From Desulfobacterales bacterium (GTDB lineage: Bacteria; Desulfobacterota; Desulfobacteria; Desulfobacterales; Desulfosalsimonadaceae), in NCBI GenBank assembly GCA_034520365.1, contig JAXHNP010000002.1:434001-498000 (forward strand): a stretch of 64,000 nt of DNA, read 5' to 3'. Below are positions 27,492-36,329 of the stretch, in pieces; position 1 is the stretch's first letter; the number at the start of each line of letters is the position of its first letter. The position numbers and the translations under genes were made by a program. The notes beneath the pieces are model-generated. The model saw only the letters and a list, made by a program, of their open reading frames with translations. It did no database searches and was not told where the DNA came from.

Positions 27492-28046
27492 TTGACGCAC
27501 TGCATCCCATTTCGTCCCACAGCGTATCGAAATAAAAAGGGATTTACCCTTATTGAGCTGATCGTGGTGATCACCTTGATCGGTACCATGATGTTTTTCG
27601 CCGTTCCGCGCTTAAACACCAACCTCTTGTCCTCAGACAAGCGGGAGGTGTCCAAGTGGCTTGTGCTCACGGTTAAAACATTAAAGGAAAATGCGGTCAG
27701 GCAGCAGACCCGCCACATTCTTCATGTGGATTTTGATAACCATAAATTCTGGACCTCAGTGGATGCGCCGGCGTCGGCGGATATGCCGGAGATGGATGAA
27801 CTGGCGGAAATGGCAGAGAGCAAACAAAATGAATTTCAGATGCCGGATGGATACCGGCTGCTTGATGTCCAATACCGGGGGGATCAGAGAGAAAGCAGCG
27901 GCGTGGCCGAGATCCGATTCTACAAAAAGGGCTATTCCGATCATGCGATGATCCATGTGGAGAATGCGGAAGCCAACCGGTTCACATATGAAATTCAACC
28001 ATTTCTTCTCCAGGTGCAGATTCATGAAGATCATGTGGAATTCTGA
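27492..28046 (+). CDS. gspH: Type II secretion minor pseudopilin GspH
   Basis: A 184-residue prepilin-like protein with the cleavage and hydrophobic segment KKGFTLIELIVVITLIGTMM and a globular part that resembles GspH (FYKKGYSDHAMIHV). A TTG at 27492 is the best available start, giving a 16-residue leader. It overlaps gspI by 23 bp. In other systems GspH is part of the pseudopilus just below the G subunits. The symbol rests on gene order and length, since minor pseudopilins are poorly conserved. Confidence 0.82.
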   Translation: MTHCIPFRPTAYRNKKGFTLIELIVVITLIGTMMFFAVPRLNTNLLSSDKREVSKWLVLTVKTLKENAVRQQTRHILHVDFDNHKFWTSVDAPASADMPEMDELAEMAESKQNEFQMPDGYRLLDVQYRGDQRESSGVAEIRFYKKGYSDHAMIHVENAEANRFTYEIQPFLLQVQIHEDHVEF

Positions 28047-28446
28047 ATACTGCCCGCCGAAATCCGCCAGGGGATTTACCCTTCTGGAGGTCATGGTGGC
28101 GCTGGCCATTATCGCCATTGTACTGGTCAGCGTCCTTCGGATGCAGGGCCAGACCATTTCCATGAATGAGTCCTTTCGGTTTTATACCGTCGCCCCGCAA
28201 CTGGCCGGGGCCAAAATGACGGAAATCCGCCAGGACCCGGAATCCGCTGAATTAAACAGCAGCGGCAATTTTGACGAAACGTTTTCCGGATACAGCTGGA
28301 AGGCCGCGGTTGAAGAGGTCGTAATTGAGACTGAGGAGGCCCGGGAAATGAAGCTCAACCGCGTGGATGTAATTGTTTCGTATATGGATGATGCGCATTC
28401 TTATTCCATCCGGGAATACATGCCGGCGGAGGCCGATGAACTCTAA
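28024..28446 (+). CDS. gspI: Type II secretion minor pseudopilin GspI
   Basis: About 140 residues from the ATG at 28024. Upstream in-frame starts lie inside gspH and would give an implausible leader. The prepilin site is ARGFTLLEVMVALAIIAIVL, followed by a short domain with the GspI pattern of a conserved helix (APQLAGAKMTEIRQDP) and beta strands. GspI, J and K form the tip of the pseudopilus. It overlaps gspH by 23 bp and gspJ by 11 bp, consistent with translational coupling. Confidence 0.85.
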   Translation: MKIMWNSEYCPPKSARGFTLLEVMVALAIIAIVLVSVLRMQGQTISMNESFRFYTVAPQLAGAKMTEIRQDPESAELNSSGNFDETFSGYSWKAAVEEVVIETEEAREMKLNRVDVIVSYMDDAHSYSIREYMPAEADEL

Positions 28447-29197
28447 ATCCGGAATCAAAGGGCAAACCGCGGAGCGTTCGGAAAAAATCCCATTTCCCGC
28501 TCAACAGGGGTTTACCCTGCTTGAAATCCTGATCGCCATTTTCATCTTCGCCGTTGTCATGACCACCATTTATTCGGCGTTTAACGCCGTGGTATCGAAA
28601 AATGAGGCCATCAATGAGGGCCGCGGCCTCTATGAGATGACCCGCAACTGCCTGGATCGTATGGTGAGCGATTTTTCGGCGATTTACGTGGAGCAGCCCC
28701 CCCTATATGAGCCGCCGGATTTTGACGACCCGCCGGACCCCTACCGGTTTGTTTGCACGGAGGAAATGGTGGGCACGCAAAATTTTTCCCGCGTCCGGTT
28801 TGCCGGCAACGCCCATTTACCCCTGGGCAGGGATAAAAATACCGGTATAGCGGAAATTGTTTATTATGTGGACGAGCTGGAACCGCCGAAATCCGGGTAT
28901 GTACTCCGCCGTAAGGACCGGGCCTATCCCTATGAGACGGAAGACCGGTTTGAAGAGACGGACGATGATCCGATCATCTGTAAAGGCATTCAGGCGTTTT
29001 CCGTAGTCTGCTACGATAATGAGGGCGAATCCCAGGCGCAGTGGGATTCTGAAGAAGATATGGGAAAATATGCCACGCCCCGCTCCGTGGAGATTCAACT
29101 GACGGTATCAAACGGCGAAACCAAATATCCGTTTAAGACCGCGGTTAGTCTGCCGGTTTACCGGGAAAAAATGGAAGAGGGGAGGCAGGGCCCTTGA
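28436..29197 (+). CDS. gspJ: Type II secretion minor pseudopilin GspJ
   Basis: About 253 residues from the ATG at 28436. The prepilin segment is QQGFTLLEILIAIFIFAVVM. The mature domain has the GspJ-like pattern near RVRFAGNAHLPLG, and then IAEIVYYVDEL, LRRKDRAY and TPRSVEIQLTV. It is slightly longer than the roughly 200-residue E. coli protein. The stop overlaps the gspK start (TGATG). Confidence 0.87.
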   Translation: MNSKSGIKGQTAERSEKIPFPAQQGFTLLEILIAIFIFAVVMTTIYSAFNAVVSKNEAINEGRGLYEMTRNCLDRMVSDFSAIYVEQPPLYEPPDFDDPPDPYRFVCTEEMVGTQNFSRVRFAGNAHLPLGRDKNTGIAEIVYYVDELEPPKSGYVLRRKDRAYPYETEDRFEETDDDPIICKGIQAFSVVCYDNEGESQAQWDSEEDMGKYATPRSVEIQLTVSNGETKYPFKTAVSLPVYREKMEEGRQGP

Positions 29198-30288
29198 TGG
29201 GGAAAGCCCCAAACAGACATAATAAAGGGATTGCCCTGATCGTGACGTTGACGATTATTACGCTTCTGGTCACCATCTCCCTTGAGCTCAATCGCCAGGT
29301 GCGCAGCGCGGTGACGGATTCCGCGGCTTTCAGGGATCGCGCCACTTTGCGGCATATGATATGTTCGGGGGTTGCCATGGCGGAAACCATTCTTTCGCGG
29401 GATAAAAAGGATACGGAAGTGGACTCTGTTCAGGAGGACTGGGCGAATCCCGAAAAAATTGATGCCTATTTGTCGCAGCTCGCCTTTGATAAGGGCGAGC
29501 TATCAATCCGCATCAGCGATGAACTGAGCCGCATTCAGGTGAATTCGCTGGTGAAATTTCCCAAGGGCCGGGAGTTCAATGAGAATCAGCAGAAGCTCTG
29601 GTATCGGTTTATCACCCTGATGCTGGAGCAGCAGGAAGAATCCGAAGAAACCTTTTTCAACGAGCCGATCGAGCCGGCAGGGATCATCAATCCGGTCAAA
29701 GACTGGCTGGATTCGGAGGATGACGATGCGATTAGCGGCTTAACCGGCGCAGAGGATGACCATTACCGGGATCTTGATCCCCCCTATGCCTGCCGGAACG
29801 GCCCGATCCGCCACATCAATGAATTGCTGCGGATCAAAAACATATCGCCGGAACTCTTTTACAGTACCGAAGACGCCATGGCCGGTATTGCCCAGTTTAT
29901 GACCGTCTATGGAATGGAAAAAGGCAATAACGGGTTTACCTATCCGGGAAAAATCAATATCAATACGGCTGAGATGCCGGTGATTGCCGGCATACTGCCG
30001 GCTGGCCGGGAGTTTCTCGCCCCTGAAATTGTCTCCTATCGGGAAGAAAAAGAGGGGGATGAATACCTCCATGAATTATCCGAGCCGAACTGGTACAAAC
30101 AGGTGCCCGGATGCAGTGATTTGGAAATTGAATCCGATTTGATTACAACCCAGAGCGATATTTACCGTATCGAGTGCATGGGGGAACTACACGGCATGAC
30201 CATGGCGGCCCGGGTCATTGTTGAACGGCAGAAAGAAAGCGAAAGCGGCCGATGGGTTTGCCGGCAGTTAAGCTGGCGCTTTTTGTAG
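29197..30288 (+). CDS. gspK: Type II secretion pseudopilus tip protein GspK
   Basis: 363 residues from the ATG at 29197; a TTG one codon upstream is possible. The hydrophobic N-terminus begins NKGIALIVTLTIITLLV, without the glutamate at +5. This absence is typical of GspK. The large domain has a saposin-like helical insertion and the motif FTYPGKININTAEMPVI, matching the KINLNTA motif of the family. GspK caps the pseudopilus. It ends just before a second promoter-like region. Confidence 0.92.
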   Translation: MGKAPNRHNKGIALIVTLTIITLLVTISLELNRQVRSAVTDSAAFRDRATLRHMICSGVAMAETILSRDKKDTEVDSVQEDWANPEKIDAYLSQLAFDKGELSIRISDELSRIQVNSLVKFPKGREFNENQQKLWYRFITLMLEQQEESEETFFNEPIEPAGIINPVKDWLDSEDDDAISGLTGAEDDHYRDLDPPYACRNGPIRHINELLRIKNISPELFYSTEDAMAGIAQFMTVYGMEKGNNGFTYPGKININTAEMPVIAGILPAGREFLAPEIVSYREEKEGDEYLHELSEPNWYKQVPGCSDLEIESDLITTQSDIYRIECMGELHGMTMAARVIVERQKESESGRWVCRQLSWRFL

Positions 30289-30304
30289 GCGCGCGAAAAT
30301 CGGT

Positions 30305-30333
30305 TTGACATAACGTATTGCGGCGCATAAGAT
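30305..30333 (+). promoter_or_regulatory. Putative internal promoter upstream of gspL
   Basis: TTGACA and TAAGAT are separated by 17 bp, 63 bp before the gspL ATG. A short dyad (CGGCGC...GCGCCG) overlaps the -10 box and is followed by TATCTTTTT, so the same stretch may also attenuate the upstream transcript. Either role is only predicted. Confidence 0.5.
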
Positions 30334-30395
30334 AAGCGCCGATATCTTTTTCGCTTTATATTAAAATATTTGTTTTTGCTTGAAATCTTAATTAT

Positions 30396-31877
30396 ATGAG
30401 CAGACCGTATCTTTCCATAGACATCCGGGATCACGCCATATCCGCGCTTTTGGTCAAAAGCGGGTTAAGGGGCAATGTGATTGAAGGCCACGTCCATGTT
30501 CCGCTTGAAGCCGCGGGGGGAGCGGATACCCTTGAAGATAATCCCTGGTATGCGGCCATTGCCCAGGTTGTCGAAAAGCTGGATGCAAGCGGGGCGACGT
30601 GTTTAATCTCCCTGCCGCCCGCCCTGATATCCTATCGCAACCTGCGGGTGCCCTTTAAAGAAGATCGTAAAATCCGGCAGGTGTTGCCGCTCGAGATCGA
30701 GCCCTTGCTGCCGTTTCCGCTGGACGAGGTAATCCTTGATTTCCAAACCGTCCGCAAAGCCGAAGGCGCGGATCTGATCGCCGCAGCGGTTGAAAAGGAA
30801 AAGCTTAAGCCTATACTTGATGCATTGAATGCCTTTCGGCTGAGCCCCCAGATCATCATGCCGGGCGGTTTTCCTGTGGCCCAGTGCCTCGCGCGCCAGA
30901 AAAAGGAGGAGAATTTTCTGTATGTGGACATGGATGAGACGTCAACCACGCTCTTTGCGGTGGTATCCGAGCGGGTTCATCTGGTGCGGTCCATATATAC
31001 CGGAAATGTCACCCAAAAACAGCGCCTGCGCACGCTTCAAACCAATATCCGGCGATTTCTGGTGGCCTTTGAAAACATTTACGGGTTTGAGTTTCAGCCC
31101 GGGGCCGCCTATTTCTCAGGCAATGGCCCGGTCCACGCGGAAGCCGTGGAAACCATCGGCACACAGCTCAATATCCGGACCGAACCGGTCCGCATGGAGG
31201 AAATCGGCGAGTTCAACTTCCAATGGGAGATGGACGGCGAGAGAGCCTTAACGGATCAGGCCAATAATCCCCTATGCCTGGTGAGCATTGATCTGTTTCG
31301 GATTTCAGCGCTTAACTTTTTTCAGGAGCGCTATGCCCTCTACCGGTATTGGGAGGAATATAAATCCGATATCGTTAAAACCGGCATTATTGCCGCACTG
31401 GTCTTGATCATCGGGATGTATGGCCTAATCTTCCAGGCCCGGCATCTGAGCCAGCAGGTCAACCGGATGGATCGCCGGATTGTCGAGATTTTTCAATCCA
31501 CATTTCCGGAGGTATCGCGGATAGTGGACCCGCTTCAGCAAATGCAGGTCAAGGTTCGACAGGCCAAAGGCAGAAATGTGTTCGCCGGCAGCCTAAACGA
31601 AGAGGTTTTGAATATTGATATCCTAAACGATTTAAGCCGCCTGATCCCCTCTTCGATTGATGTTATCATTACCCGGTTCGTCAGAGGGGGCGGATCGATT
31701 TTAATCTCCGGACATACGGACACCTTTAATGCGGTGGATGATATCAAGGGCGCCTTGTCCCGTTCCGAATATTTTGATGAAATCACCATTAGTTCGGCTA
31801 ACATGGACAAAGCCGCCAATCGGATCCAGTTCAAACTTAAACTGGGCATATCCGAGCCTTCAAACCTATCCGGGTAA
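30396..31877 (+). CDS. gspL: Type II secretion inner-membrane protein GspL
   Basis: A 493-residue bitopic protein. The cytoplasmic part (1-320) is the actin-like PilM/GspL fold (LSIDIRDHAISALLV, VLPLEIEPLLPFPLDE). One transmembrane segment is at about 328-347 (IIAALVLIIGMYGLIF). A periplasmic PilN-like ferredoxin fold (about 360-480; LNDLSRLIPSSIDVIITRF) follows. GspL anchors the GspE ATPase at the membrane. It starts a second block of genes after a 107-bp gap. Confidence 0.85.
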   Translation: MSRPYLSIDIRDHAISALLVKSGLRGNVIEGHVHVPLEAAGGADTLEDNPWYAAIAQVVEKLDASGATCLISLPPALISYRNLRVPFKEDRKIRQVLPLEIEPLLPFPLDEVILDFQTVRKAEGADLIAAAVEKEKLKPILDALNAFRLSPQIIMPGGFPVAQCLARQKKEENFLYVDMDETSTTLFAVVSERVHLVRSIYTGNVTQKQRLRTLQTNIRRFLVAFENIYGFEFQPGAAYFSGNGPVHAEAVETIGTQLNIRTEPVRMEEIGEFNFQWEMDGERALTDQANNPLCLVSIDLFRISALNFFQERYALYRYWEEYKSDIVKTGIIAALVLIIGMYGLIFQARHLSQQVNRMDRRIVEIFQSTFPEVSRIVDPLQQMQVKVRQAKGRNVFAGSLNEEVLNIDILNDLSRLIPSSIDVIITRFVRGGGSILISGHTDTFNAVDDIKGALSRSEYFDEITISSANMDKAANRIQFKLKLGISEPSNLSG

Positions 31878-31891
31878 ACGGGTCTTGATCC

Positions 31892-32422
31892 ATGATAAAT
31901 ATTAACTTAAACCAGCGTGAAAAAATCATTGTTTCCGGGGCTGGCCTGTTCATTGCCGCATTTGTCCTGGTCCAGCTGATTATCATGCCGGTGTTTGAAA
32001 AACGCGATGAGCTTCAGCGAAAACTTGATGCCAAACGGCAAACACTTTCCGAAATGCAGCAGCTTCGGGCCGAATATCAGGAGCTGCAGCAAAAGATCAC
32101 CGCCTCCCGGACCCAGTTCGACAGACGACCGGCCAATTTTACCCTGTTCTCATTTATGGACCGGCTGGCCGGGCAAACCGGGATCAAGGAGCATGTGAGT
32201 TATATGAAGCCCTCGACCACAGTAAACGATGAGACGGGCGTGACTCTGTCCCGTGTGGAAATGGAGCTTCAGGGCATCTCCCTGAAGGATCTCACAAAAT
32301 ATCTTTATAATGTCGAAACATCGGAGAATATGGTGATGGTAAAACGCCTCTCCATTTCCCGGACGGGGCGGGATAGCGCTCTGATCGATGCGGTACTGCA
32401 GGCGGAAACCGTAGAGACCTGA
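31892..32422 (+). CDS. gspM: Type II secretion protein GspM
   Basis: A 176-residue bitopic protein with a short cytoplasmic tail, one membrane segment (VSGAGLFIAAFVLVQLIIMPVF, about residues 14-35), a coiled coil rich in Gln/Leu/Glu (40-75) and a small ferredoxin-like domain. It is placed directly after gspL by 14 bp. In known systems GspM stabilises GspL. The assignment rests on gene order and architecture, since sequence conservation is low. Confidence 0.82.
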   Translation: MININLNQREKIIVSGAGLFIAAFVLVQLIIMPVFEKRDELQRKLDAKRQTLSEMQQLRAEYQELQQKITASRTQFDRRPANFTLFSFMDRLAGQTGIKEHVSYMKPSTTVNDETGVTLSRVEMELQGISLKDLTKYLYNVETSENMVMVKRLSISRTGRDSALIDAVLQAETVET

Positions 32423-32473
32423 TACTAAAGGATTATTCGTGCTGGGGCATCATACAATTAAAAGAATGTTTAA

Positions 32474-33331
32474 ATGAAAAAGTGGATCGGCTACATAGGC
32501 TACGGGCTCATCATACTGATCGCATTTTTGTATCTGCTGTTTCCGTCCCGAGAGATCCGGGACTATCTGATTCAAGAGGCGGAAAAGCGTGTCCCCGGCT
32601 TATCGGTGGGCATCGGTGCGCTTGCGCCCAGCCTGCCGCCCGGCCTTAAATTTTCCGAGCTGGATGTTTCACTTCAAAACCGACCGGTTTTTAATGCCAG
32701 TCAAATGATTGTGACGCCCCGGTACCTATCGCTTTTTGCCGCTGACAAGTCTTTTCGATTAAAAGGAGAGGTCTACCAGGGGACGCTAAGCGGCGATGCC
32801 GCCGTGGCAACTGCTTCAAAACCACAATATTCTGCGGATATTGATTTTGAAGGCATTCAGATGAATGCGATTGACCCCTTAAAAAAACTGATCCCGCATC
32901 AGGTTTTTGGCGCCGCTCAAGGGGAGATCAAATACAGCACCCAGGGCGGCCCTTGGGGCAAGGGTCATGCGGAAGTTACTGTTTCCGGATGTCGGGTGGT
33001 ACTCAAGCCTTCTTTCTTCGGGATTCAGGAGTTGCCCTTGGGCAAAGTTAAGGGCGTCATTGAAGTTAAAAATCGCCAGGCTGCCATCGAAGAAATAACG
33101 ATTGACGGCAACCAGATATCCGGCAATGCCCACGGTACCATAGGGCTGCGGCGCCCGCTTTCCCAAAGCACAGTTCAGCTGGAAGGCACACTCAAGCCGC
33201 ATCCCTCCCTCATCAAGGAACTGGGCCGAACCGTGCCGTCACAGCTGTTATCCCAGCGCGATATTGTGGACAAGGGGATTCCGTTTCGTCTGTCCGGCAC
33301 GCTTGACCGGCCGAATTTTTCGCTTCGATAG
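32474..33331 (+). CDS. gspN: Type II secretion protein GspN
   Basis: A 285-residue protein with an N-terminal signal anchor (GYIGYGLIILIAFLYLLF) and a long beta-rich domain of repeated strands, as in the GspN/AsmA-like group. It carries the pattern LIQEAEKRVPGLSVGIGALAPSLPPG. GspN is present in only some type II systems and its precise job is unclear. It is co-directional with gspM (51-bp gap) and gspC (15-bp gap). Confidence 0.82.
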   Translation: MKKWIGYIGYGLIILIAFLYLLFPSREIRDYLIQEAEKRVPGLSVGIGALAPSLPPGLKFSELDVSLQNRPVFNASQMIVTPRYLSLFAADKSFRLKGEVYQGTLSGDAAVATASKPQYSADIDFEGIQMNAIDPLKKLIPHQVFGAAQGEIKYSTQGGPWGKGHAEVTVSGCRVVLKPSFFGIQELPLGKVKGVIEVKNRQAAIEEITIDGNQISGNAHGTIGLRRPLSQSTVQLEGTLKPHPSLIKELGRTVPSQLLSQRDIVDKGIPFRLSGTLDRPNFSLR

Positions 33332-33346
33332 TCGCATATTAAATAT

Positions 33347-34240
33347 ATGATCAGACGCATATTTATATTAATCAATCTCGGGCTCCTTACTTTGGGTCTT
33401 TATTTCGGGGTCCAGCTCTTCTATCAGGTGGTGACCGCGGAGCTGCTGACGGTCGGCGCAGGTGCCGGAATCATCGATGGCAGCCTTTCCGCAGGCCGAA
33501 CAAAGGCCCGCCATTCCCGGGGCGGCAATGCCCAGCCGGATTTTTCCGAATATCGGGCAATCGTTAACCGGGATCTGTTTAAAACCATTGAAGCCCCTGA
33601 AGCTGAGCCTGAAACCGACGCGGTTGAACTGGACAAGCTGAAACAAACCCAGTTGAACCTTAAACTATGGGGCACGGTCACCGGCACTGGAGAAAAAGCC
33701 TATGCCGTGATCGAGGATAAAAGCAAAAACCGCCAGGGGCTGTACCATAAAGGGGATGCGATCCAGAATGCGACCATTAAAATGATTCTGCGCAAAAAAG
33801 TGGTTCTGCGGGTTAGCGGCGAGGACGAAATCCTGGCTATGGAAGATGAGAAAGACCCCACGGATCGGATGGATACGGCGCGAAACAGCAGAGGCCGTGA
33901 ATCCTATTCCTATGCAGGCGGTAATCGGGTGATGATTGATAGAGATGAGATCAACTCAGCGCTAAATAACATCAACCAGCTCATGCAGCAGGTCCGGGTG
34001 CGCCCCCACTTTAAAAACGGAAGACCCAATGGGTTGATTTTAACCCATATCCGCAACGATTCGATCTTCAATGAGTTGGGCCTAAAAAGCGGAGATATCG
34101 TCAAAGGCGTCAACGGCCAGGAGATCGAATCCGTGGATGATGCCTTGAAATTTTATAACAATCTGAAATCTTCCTCCTCTGTGCAGCTGCAGATCGAACG
34201 CCGGGGGCAGGAAAAAAGCATCAGCTATCAGATCAATTAA
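33347..34240 (+). CDS. gspC: Type II secretion protein GspC with PDZ domain
   Basis: A 297-residue bitopic protein. The N-terminal membrane segment is at about residues 5-28 (IFILINLGLLTLGLYFGVQLF). A homology region (about 65-165) has YRAIVNRDLF and LWGTVTG. A C-terminal PDZ domain (about 200-297) ends with NELGLKSGDIVKGVNGQEI. GspC links the inner-membrane platform to the secretin GspD, which is encoded next, 44 bp downstream. Confidence 0.9.
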   Translation: MIRRIFILINLGLLTLGLYFGVQLFYQVVTAELLTVGAGAGIIDGSLSAGRTKARHSRGGNAQPDFSEYRAIVNRDLFKTIEAPEAEPETDAVELDKLKQTQLNLKLWGTVTGTGEKAYAVIEDKSKNRQGLYHKGDAIQNATIKMILRKKVVLRVSGEDEILAMEDEKDPTDRMDTARNSRGRESYSYAGGNRVMIDRDEINSALNNINQLMQQVRVRPHFKNGRPNGLILTHIRNDSIFNELGLKSGDIVKGVNGQEIESVDDALKFYNNLKSSSSVQLQIERRGQEKSISYQIN

Positions 34241-34284
34241 TGGTCAGAACCGCCAATCATGAATGAGGAAAGTGGGCAGCAGTT

Positions 34285-36306
34285 ATGCAGAATTTGCTAA
34301 AAATGGCATTCGTTATCGGGTGCGTTGGGCTTATTTCCTTTTTTTCGGTTTCTTTAGATGCATATGCACAGAATGGTGAAAATGCCGCGGCTTCGCAGGC
34401 CAGCTCTGAAGCCCCCGCATCGGGCCGGTATGTATCCATTGACTTTAATGACGTGGATATCGAGGTGTTTATCAAGTTCATCAGTGAACTGACCGGCAGG
34501 AATTTCGTGATCGATCAGCGGGTCAAAGGCAAAGTCACCATTATTTCGCCGACCAAAATTTCGGTGGATGAGGCCTACAAAGTATTTGAATCGGTTTTGG
34601 AGGTCCACGGCTATACCACCGTGGATGCCGGCGAGGTCACCAAAATCATTCCATCCCCCTATGCACGGACCATGAATATTGAAACCCGCCTGAAAGAGGA
34701 GATGGACTCGCCCGAGGATAAAATCGTCACCCAGCTGATCCATCTCCGATACGCCGATCCTAATGACGTTAAGCAGCTGTGTGCCCCCCTGGTATCCAAA
34801 AGCAGCGTCGTGCTATCCTATGAGCCGACCAACATGCTGATCATCACCGACGTGTATTCCAATATTACCCGGCTCATGAAAATTATTGAGGCCATTGATG
34901 TCACCGGCATTGGCAAGGAGATCTCAGTGATTCCGGTCGAGCATGCGGATGCCCAGGAGCTGGTCAAAATCATTGATTCGGTCTTTAATGAACAGCGCCG
35001 TCAGCGCAAGCGGCCGGAGCAGACCATCAATCTGGTGGCTGACCAGCGCACCAACATAATTGTGGTGATGGCCAGTGAGGGGGATACCGACCAGGTGAAA
35101 AAACTGATCGGCATGCTGGATAAAAAAATGCCCAAAGGCAAGGAGCGGATCCATGTGGTCTATCTCCAGCACGCCAAAGCCGAGGAGTTGGCACAGGTAC
35201 TTCAGGAACTCCCCTCAAAATCCGGGGGAGAGGCGGAGCCGGGTAAAAAGGTAGCCCCGATCGTCTCCCAGAATATCCAGATTTCAGCGGATAAAGCGAC
35301 CAACAGTCTGATTATCCGGGCAGAGAAAGATGATTACCAGACCCTCAAGAATATCATTGATCAACTGGATATCCAGCGATCCATGGTTTATATCGAAGTG
35401 CTGATCATGGAAATCAACAAAGAGAAGTCTTTGAATATGGGTACTGAGTGGATTGTCGGCGGTGAAGCCGCTCATCAGGATAAGGAGGGTGTCTATGGCG
35501 GCGGCTTTACAGGGGGGGCGGCCATTGGCGGAGATCCTGGATATTTGTCCACCACTGCCGCCGCCACCGGTACTGCCTCCGCGGCATCAGCTCTGCCCCC
35601 GGGCTTTTCTTTGGGGGTGTTCGGGGAAAACATTACCGTCGGGGATGTATCGTTTCCCACCATCCAGGGAATTATCCAGCTTTATAGAAAAGATAAGGAT
35701 GTCAATATCCTCCAGACCCCCCAGTTGTTGACCACCGACAATGAAACCGCCAAAATCACGGTGGGTAAAAACGTGCCCTTTCTGACCAAATCCGCCTCCG
35801 GGGACACCAATTTCAATAATTTTGAATACAAGGATGTGGGCATCAGCCTGGAAATTACGCCCCAGATAAACAAAAACCGGCAAATCCGGCTTGAGATTTT
35901 AGAGGAGGTGAACACCCTTGAATCCACGACCGCCACGTTTCAGCCGACGACACTGAAACGGACCATTGAAACCACCGTCGTGGTGGATGATAAAAATACC
36001 GTGGTCCTGGGCGGCTTAATCGATGAAAGCCTGTCCTCCACCGAATACAAGATGCCCTGTCTGGGCAGCATTCCAGTGATTGGCTGGCTGTTTAAGTCCA
36101 TGGGCAAGGGGAATCAAGAAACCAACCTGTTTGTTTTTCTCACTCCGCACGTGGTGCAGGGCGCCGAGGATGCAAAAACCATTTATGACAGCAAGAAAAA
36201 GCATATTGAAGATAAAGTTGAAGAAGGCAAAATAAAGCTCTATGATGAGCGCATCAACCCCTTTGCACCGGAGCAACTCCAACGCAAGCCGGAAAATGCT
36301 GAATAG
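34285..36306 (+). CDS. gspD: Type II secretion outer-membrane secretin GspD
   Basis: A 673-residue secretin. A signal peptide (1-28, ending AYAQ) is followed by the N0 domain (ISIDFNDVDIEVFIKF-like start), and then N1-N3 domains containing repeats of VIPVEHADAQELVKII and VYLQHAKAEELAQVL. The secretin barrel is about 370-640, with VPFLTKSASG, LEITPQINKNRQIRLEI and the VVLGGLIDE motif. A glycine/alanine-rich insertion of about 45 residues sits at the start of the barrel. It forms the multimeric outer-membrane channel. No pilotin-binding S-domain is obvious. Confidence 0.95.
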   Translation: MQNLLKMAFVIGCVGLISFFSVSLDAYAQNGENAAASQASSEAPASGRYVSIDFNDVDIEVFIKFISELTGRNFVIDQRVKGKVTIISPTKISVDEAYKVFESVLEVHGYTTVDAGEVTKIIPSPYARTMNIETRLKEEMDSPEDKIVTQLIHLRYADPNDVKQLCAPLVSKSSVVLSYEPTNMLIITDVYSNITRLMKIIEAIDVTGIGKEISVIPVEHADAQELVKIIDSVFNEQRRQRKRPEQTINLVADQRTNIIVVMASEGDTDQVKKLIGMLDKKMPKGKERIHVVYLQHAKAEELAQVLQELPSKSGGEAEPGKKVAPIVSQNIQISADKATNSLIIRAEKDDYQTLKNIIDQLDIQRSMVYIEVLIMEINKEKSLNMGTEWIVGGEAAHQDKEGVYGGGFTGGAAIGGDPGYLSTTAAATGTASAASALPPGFSLGVFGENITVGDVSFPTIQGIIQLYRKDKDVNILQTPQLLTTDNETAKITVGKNVPFLTKSASGDTNFNNFEYKDVGISLEITPQINKNRQIRLEILEEVNTLESTTATFQPTTLKRTIETTVVVDDKNTVVLGGLIDESLSSTEYKMPCLGSIPVIGWLFKSMGKGNQETNLFVFLTPHVVQGAEDAKTIYDSKKKHIEDKVEEGKIKLYDERINPFAPEQLQRKPENAE

Positions 36307-36329
36307 ACCATTTAAAAAAAATAACGCCA